DNA of 64,000 nucleotides from Erythrophleum ivorense (taxonomy: Eukaryota > Streptophyta > Magnoliopsida > Fabales > Fabaceae), in contig JAIUCV010000007.1 in assembly GCA_026724425.1 (NCBI GenBank), positions 21,729,286-21,793,285 on the forward strand, read 5' to 3'. The translations under genes and the position numbers were made by a program. Positions 33,220 through 44,805 of this stretch are shown here, piece after piece (the stretch's first letter is position 1; every line of letters starts with the position of its first letter). The notes under the pieces were generated by a model that made no database searches, was not told the DNA's origin, and was given only the letters and a program-made list of their open reading frames with translations.

Positions 33220-33461
33220 CATTCGTGAATAATGATAAGAAGCTCCTTAGTAGCTTGGTGATACCTCCCTTATGTCATTTAAGAGAGCTTTTCTCTGTAC
33301 TAATCTAATGAATCTCCTTAATCTAACAAGAAAACCTAATAATGGTAAAAACTAGCTATTTATAAAACATAAAAGTGGCTATTTATAAAACATAGCCAAG
33401 TAGAGTTTCATGGAACTAAGGTTTATTGTAAAGAAAAAAAAAAGGATTCGGGCAACCAAAA
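33220..33461. other. Spacer between repeat R and the gypsy element
   Basis: The spacer holds a small local duplication (CTATTTATAAAACATA twice, near 33355-33390) and an A12 run. No gene is seen. Confidence 0.5.
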
Positions 33462-35396
33462 TGTAACATTCCCTCCCAAATAAACTTTATTATACAATAT
33501 TTAGAGCCAACCTAGGTAAATTAATTAGCAATAAGAAATATTTTAAGACTGAATAGTAACTAAATAGTGAGAATTCAATAAAAATAGGAATTCTAGAACA
33601 TCAAGAAAATTTATTGGGATTATTGGGAATTTATTAGAAATCTTCAAAGGTTTACTGGAATTATTTAGGATTTATTCTAATTATTAATTAAAATATAACT
33701 AGAGAATAAATAGTTAGGAAATGAATTTCAAAAAGCTCATAACAACTAAACAAGCCCTACAAATATAAAAAAAATTATTTAAAAAATAAAAATATTTAGG
33801 CAAAATTTTAAAAGTAAAATATAATTAAAAACAGTTTATAGCTCAAAAGTGTAATTTTAATTAGGACTAAAATATAATTATGGCAAGGTCAAAATAAATA
33901 TTTCAAACTAAACCAAAACTTAATTCTTTTTAAGATGAAAACGTTACAAAACTAACATATTAAAGGCATTGAGGATTTTGATATGCACTTTTCCATGAAT
34001 GAAAATAATTTTCATACCTAATATTAAACAAATAGATATAATTCTTTTCACCATAGTAATGTCAAAAGACTTACCAACTTCATTAGGAAGTCAGTAGCTG
34101 AGAAGAAAATGGGTGATGCGCAACAATTTATAGAGGGACAAATCTCCTATAAAATCCTACCTCACCTCCTAATTTTGCCACACAAATATCAAATAAAGAA
34201 AGAGAAAGTGAAAAGGAGTTGAGAGTGAGATAGAAAGAGAAAGGCAAGAGAGAAGGGAAGCAAAATAGAGAAAATGAAGGATAGCTAAAGGGAGAAAAAG
34301 AGAGAAACATAGCAAATTGCAAGCAAAAGCCAAGTAAGACTCTCTTGTCTCACTAAGAATTTCTTGTAGTTTCTATGCTTCATCTCCTCCATCTTTATCT
34401 ATCCCTCTTTCTCTCTCTTAAGGCTTGGACACGTAATGGTGAAAATCATAAATTTCTTTTAGATAAGTTAAAATGCACTCTATCATGTTTTGTTAAGTTT
34501 TGATGTATATAGAATGTTTAACATCCATTAGTCCATATCTACCCATTTTTAGTCATTATTTCCATTTTCTCTCTCTAAAATGGGTTTCTGATAATAGATT
34601 GCTCTTGAATAATACTACATGGATTTGATTGGGTTTTAATAGTGAAAATTTTTAAGAATAGAAATAAGGGAGCCATGGTGCCTAACCCCATTTTTGGAAG
34701 AAAAATGAAATTTTCCTAAATTGTGTTATGTACCTTTTCACATGATTTATTATATGATTCACAAGAAAATTGAGATTTATTATGTGCTTATATTTTAAAT
34801 GACTTGGTCTAATTCCCTTGGAACCTAAAAGGTTAATATATATTAAATTCTTCATATTAATCCCTATAAAAGGAGTAAAAGTTGGACCTCAAACATAGAT
34901 GACTACACCATGTATCATGCCTATGCATGGATAATCATACTTTCTTGATTACTCGAATTCCAATGTATGGAAGACTTGACTTCGAATGATTTTCATGCAT
35001 AGATGACAAGTACCCAAATACCTGATATGGACTATTGAACTTTCAAAATACTTAAAAAACTAAAAGATACTATAAGTAAAGAAAGGGATTCCCTTTGAAT
35101 AGATAAAAGTAAATATTGATTTATCAATAATTTATACCGATTAACTTGTATTCCAACTATATGTTTTATTTATAAAGGTTTTTATTGACTAATTCATGCT
35201 TCAATTATATGTTTTCCTTCTATTAATTATTTTGACATACCTGCATTATATACATGATTGTTGTTATATGTAATGAATTTGAGAGCCTTGATATTCATTT
35301 GAAATTTTTATGCAACATGCACATATTAGGCAAGTTAAAGTGAGAAATTGATGACACCGTCAATATCTAAGAGAAATGATTCATATAAGGATAACC
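33462..35396 (+). repeat. Gypsy 5' LTR, first part
   Basis: It aligns with about 49886-51990. It includes a TATAAAATCC promoter-like site near 34148 and is interrupted at 35397 by the Tork-type copia element. Confidence 0.85.
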
Positions 35397-36154
35397 TGTT
35401 AGAGGAGGTGTGTCAAAAGCTTAAGTTTCACATTGCCTAGAATAAAGAGAGTCTTAGTGTATATACACTAAGATGTGATATTGGGTAAGTAAATAGGCCA
35501 AGAAGAGGAGTAGGCTCGCGCGCACAATGACAAGCCAACGCAGGGGTAATGTAGTTGAAAATCTCTGATTTTCCCCCTGCGCACGAATTAGACGTTGTAC
35601 TAGGCATTTTTTATTGCAACTATTTTTTGTATTTTACAAAAATATTTTGTATAAATAAGCTTACCAGAAAAACCTTAATTTCAGCAGTTTTGAAATTGTG
35701 ACCATGAATTTCTTAAATTTCTAGACGTTGAGACATTTAATTTATCGTTTTAATTTTTCATTAATCGGCTTTAATTCCAATGTTCAGAAACGATCCCCCT
35801 TTATTTGCTTTTAATCCCAACATTCAAAATGAATTTTCATTAAACCGTGATTAAGTTGCCATTAATTATTTTTAATATTGCCTAACGTTCTTGTTCACGT
35901 CTTCGCCCTATAAAAGGCAGTGCATGGTATGATTCAAGGTACACCAAGCTCTTAAACATCTTCAAAGCTTTCTCCTCTCTTCCCCTTCATTCTTCTGAGT
36001 TCTTTAGTTTCTGCCGTTCTGTTTTCCTATTATAGGAAAGGTCCGTTTAATCCTGGGGAGTTGCTGACTTGTAGCGGAATAACTCTTAAGGACAGTGTCA
36101 TCGGGCACGACTCGAATCAGTTTATACTCATAATTTTGTTTGTTGCAGCTAACA
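35397..36154 (+). repeat. Copia D 5' LTR
   Basis: The 758-bp LTR ends GTTGCAGCTAACA. A TATAAAAGG promoter-like box lies near 35909. Confidence 0.87.
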
Positions 36155-36169
36155 ATCTCAAGAGTTATT

Positions 36170-39100
36170 ATGGAGTCACATCAAGCTGGTCCTGATGATC
36201 ATGTTAACGTTGCCACTGCAAGTTCTGGTGGTGGTTCTGGAGGGAGTGGTGCTACTTTAGCCTTCATTTCGACTGCAATACCTACTGTGATGTTGCCTAA
36301 GCCGTTCTTGGATATATCCAAGATTGAGGTGTTTGATAGGGAGAACTTCAGAGGTGGCAAGAGCGGATCTTTTCTATCCTGGACATGTGCACGGAGTTGC
36401 AATGGCGCTGACCCAATCCAAACCTATTCCTGATGCTAACCAAAACCAAAGAACTATCTGGGAATATGCCAATAAGGCCTGTAGACACATAATTATTAGT
36501 ACTTTATCTAATGATTTGTTCTATGTGTATTGTGTCTACAAGGAGGCCAATAAAATCTGGGAGTCACTAATTATGAAGTACACTGTTGAGGATGTTAAAA
36601 AACAAAAATTCGTGATTGGAAATTATTATCAATGGGAGATGTCTGAAGATAAAGATATCAAGCTACAAATCAATGAATACCACAAGCTGTTGGAAGAACT
36701 CTAAGCTGAGAAGATCAACCTTTCAGATGAATTTGTAACTTGAATCCTGATTGAGAAACTATCAGATTCATGGGAAGGCTACGAACAACAACTCAAACAT
36801 AAGCAAAAGCAACTGTCACTGTCAAATCTCATTACTCATATCATCATCGAAAACAGCAATTGGAAGGAGATTCGAGCTGCAAAAGATAGGGAAATAACTT
36901 CAAAGGCAAATTTGGTGGAAACAAAGCTGCACAACAAGAGGTATGATTCTCATAAAAAACCTGGTTACAATCCCAAGAATTATAACCCCAAATTCAAAAA
37001 GAAGGGCAATTGCTTTGTTTATGGCAAGCCAAGGCACCATGCTACTCAATGTAAAAATAGAATTAGAAATAATAATCCTCCTAAGCCAAATGTAAATTTG
37101 GTTCAAGGAGATGAGAACAATGATGATGTCATTGTGGTGGTTATTTCTCAAGCTCTTGTTATCTCTTATGTGAGAAAATGGATGGTAGACTCTGGGGCTA
37201 TCAAGCACATCTATGCAAATAAGGAAATGTTTACATCCTATGATCCTATCGAGAAAGGAGAAGATCCCATTTATTTTGCTGATTCCTAACTGCAAAAGTT
37301 CTTGGGAAAGGAAAAGTGATTCTTAAACTCACATCTGGATAGACCTTGGCTCTCAATAATGTTCTGCATGTGCCTGATATTAGAGCAAACTTAATTTCTG
37401 TAGCTCTATTGGGAAAGGCTAAGATTAAAGTGTCATTCGAATCTGACAAGATTGTGATGACAAAAAATAATATTTTTGTGGGAAAAGGATATTGTAATTA
37501 GGGACTATTTGTACTGAATGTTGCTGAAATGAATGAAAATGCATCCTCTTCTGCTTACTTGCCTGTTTGATGTGTGGCATGCTAAATTAGGACACATTAG
37601 TAAGTCTTATATTAAGAAAATGCAACAACTTGGTTTTATTTCTAGAATTAAAAATGATTGTTTAAACAAATGTGAAGTATGTGCGGAAACTAAGATAACT
37701 AAAAAATAACACTTTTCTACACAAAGAGAAATTGAATTACTTTCTTTAATACACATTGATTTGGGTGATTTAAAACAAACAATGACTAGAGGTGGTAAAA
37801 AAATATTATATTACTTTTATTAATGATTTTTCAAGGTATACTAAAGTATATTTATTAAGAAATAAAGATGAATCATTTGAAATTTTCTTTTATATAAGGT
37901 AGAGGTAAAATATTAACTAAATAAAAAGATTAAAAGAGTAAGGTCAGATAGAGGAGGAAAATATGTTTTGTTAAATGATTTTTGTTAAAAAAAAAAGGAA
38001 TTATCCATGAAGTAACTCCTTCATATTTACCTGAGTTTAAAAGTATTGCAGAAAGGAAAAATAGAACTTTAAAAGAGATTATGAAAGCTATGCTTATAAG
38101 TTCTTCTACACCAAATAATTTATAAGGTGAAGCTTTGTTGTCTGCTTGTTTTTTGCAAAATAAAATACCCTATAAGAAAATAAATAAGACACCTTATAAA
38201 ATATGGAAAGGTTATGTACCTCACTTAAAATATTTAAAAGTATAGGGGTGTCTTGCTAAAGTAATATTGCCTGATCCTAAGAAAAGAAAAATTGGGTCTA
38301 AAACTTCTAATTGCATATTTATTGGGTATGCTGAACATAGTGCAGCTTATAGATTTCTAATTTTAAAAAATGATATTTTGGATCATAACACTGTTATAGA
38401 AACTAAAGATGCATAATTTTTTGAACATATTTTTTCTTTGAGAATTGAATATAATCCTAGGAATTTGGAAATATCTACTTATTCTCTTAAACAAAATACA
38501 AATGAAGATTTGGCTAAAAATTTAAGAAGAAGTAAGAAGCAAAGGAAATAATCTTCTTTTGGAGATGATTTTTATACTTATATGGTACAAGATGATCCTT
38601 TAAATTTTTATGAAGCTATTTCTTCTTCGGATACTCATCTTTGGAAAGAAGCCATTAAAGTGGAAATTGATTCTCTTAGTCAAAATAAAACTTGGGTTTT
38701 AGTAGACTTGCCTCCAGGAGTTAAACCCATTGGTTGTAAATGGGTTTTTAAGAAAAAACTTAATCCTGATGGATCCATTGATAAATATAAAGCTAGGTTG
38801 GTAGCTAAAGGTTTTACTCAAAAACAAAATATTGATTATTTTGATATTTTTTCTCCGGTTACAAGAATTTCTTCTATAAGAATTCTGATTACTTTAGTTT
38901 CAATACATAAGCTTTATATTTATCAAATGGATGTTAAAACTGCTTTCTTAAATAGTGTTTCAGAAGAAGAAATTTATATGGTATAACCTGAAAGATGTGT
39001 CGCTCCTGGACAAGAAAATAAAGTGTGTAAACTTATTAAATCTTTATATGGATTAAAACAAGCACCTAAACAATGGCATGAAAAATTGAATCAAGTTTTG

Positions 39101-40089
39101 ACAAGTGATGGCTTTGTTACTGTTGAAGTAGAAAGATGTGTTTATACAAAACTTGTAAATAATGATTGTGTGATTATTTGCTTATGTGTGAATGACATGC
39201 TTATTTTTGGTATTAGCATGAATGTTGTGATTAAAACTAAAAGCTTTCTTATATCTAAATTTGATATAAAAGATATGGGTGAAGCAAAAGAGATTTTGGG
39301 TGTTAAAATCATAAAGAGTGAAAATAGTATCTTACTCTCTCAAAAACATTATTTGGAGAAAATTCTTAAAATGTTTGGACATTTTTATGATTCTCCTCTA
39401 AGCACTCCTTTTGATTCTAGCATACAATTATCAAAACATAAAAAGTGATTCAATAATTCAATCTAAATATGCATATATATTAAAAGTCTGTTGCATCTAA
39501 TGAATTTTACCAAGCCTAATATAGCATATATTGTATATAGACTGAGCAGATATACCCACTGTATAGGCAGTAAGCATTGGGTGGCTTTGGTTAGATTGAT
39601 GAAATATTTGAGAGGTACCATGAACTATGGTATATTTTATAGTGGATTTCCCATTGTACTAGAAGGATACAGTGATGCTAATTGGATCTCAAATTGAGAT
39701 GAGATTAAATTCACTAGTGGCTATGTATTCACTCTCAGTGGTGGTGCAGTATCTTGGAGATCAGGCAAACAAAGTATTATTACAAAATCCTCAAGGGATT
39801 TAGAGTTTATTGCTATGGAACTAGCTGGTACTGAGGCTGAGTGGTTGAAAAACTTCTTAGCAAATATTCCATTAGGATAAAAACTTATACCATCAGTGTC
39901 TTTACATTGTGACAGCCAATCGGCGATAGTTATAAGTAAAAATGGACCTTTAATAGTAAAAGCAGACATATTCGGTTGAGACATAATATTATAAGGCAGT
40001 TGCTAAAAGATGGAATGATCTCAATCGAATTTGTAAGATCAGAAGTAAATCTGGCAGATCCATTAACTAAACCCCTAGAGAAGAAATAA
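36170..40089 (+). pseudogene. Copia D gag-pol remnant
   Basis: gag starts at the ATG at 36170 (MESHQAGPDDHVNVATASSG) and is frame-shifted near 36353. The zinc knuckle near 37012 has lost its second Cys (CFVYGKPRHHATQC). Protease is MVDSGAIKHIY near 37180, integrase pieces run about 37570-38330, and RT runs from about 38580 (PIGCKWVFKKKLNPDGSIDK, YKARLVAKGFTQK, QMDVKTAFLN). The usual RT YVDD reads CVND near 39188, so one metal-binding Asp is replaced. RNase H is near 39660-40060. Many in-frame stops are present. Confidence 0.88.
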
Positions 40090-40674
40090 ATTAATAACAC
40101 ATCGAGGGGAATGGGACTTAAGCCAATCTGAAATTAACAACGATGGTAACCCAACCTCTATGATTGGAGATCCTATGAAAGAGGTTCATATAGGTAAGAA
40201 CAAGTCATATGTTAATTCTGATAGCACTAAAATTGTTGTCCCTTCTTATGGTTTGAGAAAGTGCTAGAATACATTGTTGGAAAGGTTGAGCATAGCTTTT
40301 AATGATTTCATATTCCTTATGGATGGTGTATTTATTGCATATGCACTTGATAAAATCACCTAGATGAATGTGAAGTGGGGCCACTTCTATGAGACTGTAG
40401 CAAAGTCTCTAGAGCATTCATTGAACACTAGGCACACACACGACCATTTAAAGGGCATTAACAGTAGAAATTATAGGGGTATACTCTAACTAATAAAGCC
40501 TCTAGTACACAACAAAGATTTTTTGATTCATAAAAATGTATGTTTCACTGATATTTCTATGTCCTAGGTGTTATTGGTCTAGGTTTGGTTCATAGTCCAA
40601 AAGACACCAGATTCGAAATGGTTATACTCATACATGTAACTTAGAAGATAATATTATTTTAACACATGGGGGAT
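40090..40674 (+). other. Copia D 3' untranslated region
   Basis: The region between the RNase H remnant and the 3' LTR is non-coding and ends with the polypurine tract. I saw no extra ORF such as an envelope-like gene. Confidence 0.55.
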
Positions 40675-41386
40675 TGTTGGAGTAGGTGTGTCAAAAGCTT
40701 AAGTCCCACATTACCTAGAATAAAGAGAATCTTAGTGTATATATACTAAGATATGATATTGGGCAAGTAAATAAGTCAAAAAGATGAGTGGACTCATGTG
40801 CACAATAACAGGCCAACGCAGGGGTAATACAGTTGAAAATCTCTGATTTTCCTCCTACACGTGAATTAGACACAATACTGGGCATTTTTTTATTACAACA
40901 AAAACCTTATTTTCAACAGTTTTGAAATTGGGACCATGAATTTCTTAAATTTCTAGACGTTGAGGCCTTCAATTTATCATTTTAATTTTTCATTAACCAG
41001 TTTTAATTCCAACGTTCAGAAATGGTCTTCCTTTATTTGCTTTTAATCCCAACATTCAAAATAGATTTTTATTAAACCGTGATTAAGCTGCCATTAATTA
41101 TTTTTAATATTGCCCAACATTTTTGTTCGCGTCTTCGGCCTATAAAAGGCCATGCGTGGTGCAGTTCAAGGTACACCAGGCTCTTGGACATCTTCGGAAC
41201 TCTCTCCTCTCTTCCCCTTCCCTCTTTTGAGTTCTTTAGTTCCTGCTGTTCTTTTTCCCTATTATAGAAAGGGTCCGTTTAATCCTAGGGAGTTGCCGAC
41301 TTATGGCGGAATAACTCTTAAGGACAGTATCCTCGGGTACAACTTGGATCAGTTTATACTCACAGTTTTGTTTGTTGCAACTAATG
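40675..41386 (+). repeat. Copia D 3' LTR
   Basis: The 712-bp LTR is homologous to 35397-36154. Its terminal CA has changed to TG. Confidence 0.87.
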
Positions 41387-42416
41387 TAACCTTCATTAGC
41401 TTCTTATATGAGATGTTATTTATCAACTTCTCCTCAAGAGATGGTTACTTAGCTTCTCGAAAGAGACAAATTTAACTTCTCATATGGGATGGTTTTCAAC
41501 TTCCTTTCGAAGATGGTTTCTAGTTTTTCTCTAGAGATGGATTTGAAACCTTAATATGCATGTTTGTAAATCCATTCTAGAGGACGCCCAATACATGTTG
41601 ATTATCTAATTTCTTTATGATTTATGGATACTATGACAAAAAAGTTTATGCAGATATGAAGAGTTAAAGAAATAATCTTATTGTGTTTATGCTGAATTAT
41701 ATGATGATTTATGAAAGGATTATTGATCATGCATATAGATATCATGATATATATACACACACATGAGATGATATATAGTTAACGTGCTAGTACATGCTTA
41801 TATAAGGCCATGCCTCTCATTTCATCCTTTAATATGCATAATTACTTTTTTATTAAACAAGAGTGAAATGCATAAAAAATTTTTTTTACACATATGACAG
41901 TTGAACCATTATTATTTTTTAAATTATTATTATTATTTTATTGAGAATTTTATGATTCTCACAAGTGTGATAATATATTTAAATTCAAATAAAAATACCA
42001 ATAACTAAAGTCATTATTGAAATAAGTGGATGCACCTAGACATGATAGGGATTGGCCAAGTCCAAGTCATTATAGGCATTAAATGGTTCACGATTGACGA
42101 GAATGGTCAATAAGTCCAAGCTAGTCTATAGTGGATGGTGTACAAATATAGTCTTAAAATTGGAAATTATTTTTGTTATATATATATATATATATATATA
42201 TGTATAATAGTTCATAAATGTTTGTAGTATGTCTTTATAAGAGGACCCTTCTTTATATATGTGTATATGTGCGTGTGTGTGGGTCCAAAAATCTAACATT
42301 TGGTAATACTTTTGATTGGATGTATGAAGTGACAAGTACTATTTGAGAGTTGTTCAGTAGTAAATGATAAGTTAAAATGAAGTATTTTGAAAGTTTTAAA
42401 TTTGTGATGATTAGCA
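41387..42416 (+). repeat. Gypsy 5' LTR, second part
   Basis: It continues the left gypsy LTR after the nested copia and aligns with about 51990-53003. It has an (AT)n run at about 42178-42200 and a GT-rich run near 42255. The end is approximate (42416-42434). Confidence 0.8.
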
Positions 42417-42615
42417 ATCCATAATTACGTGTCATAATAGATAAAATTTTGGTAGCCTGACTCTATTTTGATATGCAAGTAATGGTAAGTGAAAGTGGTA
42501 CCAACACTTATATGTCCATATATCTATGCTTGAAGCCATGATTTTGTTTCACAGGTAGGAATAAAATATTGAGCTTGATCCTCTCAATTTGAATTATTTT
42601 CTGTGTAGCAAAAGC

Positions 42616-44805
42616 ATGGCATCGGGTTGGAAAAGTAACTCCAATGGACATAGTGATGACAATGGCATGATAAATGCCATTAAGAGGATAATTGTCGTTG
42701 TTAGGTAACAAGCCACCACTACCAACTTATTGATTCGTTAGATGCAGGAAAATGTAAATGATAAACATGCCCCTGTAACTAGAAATGATAATGCAACTTC
42801 ATATCAAGGGTTAAATCCCAATTTCAAGGTTTTATCTAAGTTTAAGAAGGCTAAATCCCCATCAGTCAAAAGGAAATACTTCCCTAATGTAGCAAATGTA
42901 GGATGCATTGATGAACAAAAGGTGACATTCACTGCCTATATGCTGATTAGTCATGCCAATACATGATGGAAGGAGACCAAGAGAGGACTGGAGACCCAAA
43001 GAATGGTAATAACCTAGGAAAGATTTAAGACAATATACTTGGATAAGTATTTCCCTAAGTGAATTAAGAATGAGATACAGATTGAGTTCCTACAACAAAG
43101 ATAGAGTAGCATAACTATTGACTAGTATGTGGCCAATTTTGAGGCCTTGGCAAAATTCTCCTTGTACTTGAAGAATAATTCGAATGAATGGTGGAAGGTG
43201 AAGAAATTTCAAGCAGGCCTCAAAGCCAAAATTAAGGGTTCCATAATTGCTTTAGAAATTCAAGACTATGCCAAGTTATTAAAAAAGTGTAAGACCATTG
43301 AAAAAAATCTAATGGAGACAAACAAGTAGAAATAGAAGAAACTATTCTGAAATAAGAATAGAGTCAGGAATGTCCAAAAGAAAGACTTCGAACCTTAATT
43401 CAACTTTGAGAAAGGAAAACAAATTTTTAGGAATCAAACAATGACAATTTGCACCAAGTGTGAAAGGCCCATGAAACAAGCCTTGCCTTGTAAGACAAAA
43501 TTTTTGTTATACCTATAGGAAACCTGGTCACTTTTCACGAGATTGCCTATAAGACAAGAAGAAGGCAACAAAAAGGAAGAGCCCAACCTAGAAACCATTG
43601 ACAAAAGTGAGAGTCTTCATAAAAATAGGAAAAGAGACAAGTTAGTCTATAAATCTTATACAAGGTACATGTTTTATTAGTAATATTCTTTTATTTGCAT
43701 TATTTGACAAGAGCTACACATTCCTTTATATCTGATGATTGTATATAACGATTAAACTTACTCACTTTCAAACTCTCATTTGAATTATATGTTTCTACTC
43801 CTATAGAAGTGAAAGTTTATATGGCCTTTGCCTATTTAAATTGTCTTGCTCAAATTGAAAATCAATCCTTTGCTACTCATTTTATATGCTTGCCCTTTGA
43901 TAGTATTGATATCATTTTTGGGATGGACTAGTTAACTAAATGTAATGTAGCTATAAATTGTCTTCATAAGACCATAATGTTTCCATTAATTGCTAACCTT
44001 ATTACCAATCTTATTAGTATGGAGATAAATGAAGGAAATACAGAGTGTGCTACCTTAGGATCCTTTGAACAAAAAGAGATGCTAGAGTTAGGAAGAGTCC
44101 TTATAGTGAGAGGATACCCAAGAGTTTTTCCTCATGAGATTCTTACCTTCCTCTTAAGCAAGAAATGGAATTCACCATAAATCTAATTCGAGGCACATGA
44201 CCAATTTCAGTAGCACCCTATAAGTGTCTCATTTAGAGTTGAAGAAACATAGGATCCAAATAAAAGGTTACTAACCAAGAAGTTCATTCGGCTTAGTTTA
44301 TTACCTTAAGGAGCTTTTGTCTTATTTGTTAAGAAGATATATGAAACCCTTAAACTGTGTGTAGACTATAAACAGCTAAATAAGGTAACCATCAATAATA
44401 AGTATCCACTCTTTAAAATAAATAACCTACTAGATCACTTAGAGGAGCATCTATTTTCTTGAAAATTGATTTGAAATTGAGATACCATCAAATGAAAGTG
44501 AGACTAGAAGACATTTTTAAAATTGCCTTTAGAACTAGATATAGACACTATGAATTCCTAATAATGCCCTTTGGATTACCTAACGCTCTAGTAGTATTTA
44601 TAGATTACATGAATAGAGTTTTTAGGCCTTATCTAGTTCAATTCATAATAGCGTTCATATATGATGTCTTGATTTATTCAAAGATAAAAAAAGAACATGA
44701 AGAGCATATTAAGATGGTGTTGTAGGTTTTGAAGGACAAGTAATTGTTTTCCAAATTAGAAAAATGTGACTTCTAGCTTAAAGAAATAAAAATCTTAGGT
44801 CATGT
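42616..44805 (+). pseudogene. Gypsy gag, protease and RT remnant
   Basis: gag starts near the ATG at 42616 (MASGWKSNSN). The retrotrans-gag region near 42950-43330 includes ANFEALAKFSLYL. The zinc knuckle near 43510 reads CYTYRKPGHFSRDC, with its second Cys lost. Protease FGMD lies near 43917. RT runs from about 44215, with CVDYKQLNKVTI and LKIDLKLRYHQMKV near 44460. The catalytic FxDD reads FIYD near 44655, so it is inactive. The reading breaks at 44805, where the solo LTR is inserted. Confidence 0.85.

Larger units (their letters stand above)
35397..41386 (+). mobile_element. Copia element D: Tork/TNT-type, nested in gypsy LTR
   Basis: The LTRs at 35397-36154 and 40675-41386 start TGTTAGAGGAGG and TGTTGGAGTAGG. 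A perfect 5-bp duplication TAACC (35392-35396 and 41387-41391) flanks the element, and the interrupted gypsy LTR resumes exactly after it. The polypurine tract ACATGGGGGA lies at 40664-40673. Unusually, no TGGTATCAGAGC-like primer site follows the left LTR; the sequence there is ATCTCAAGAG. The polyprotein resembles the Tork/TNT1 lineage. The LTRs differ at many sites, so the element is not recent. Confidence 0.9.
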
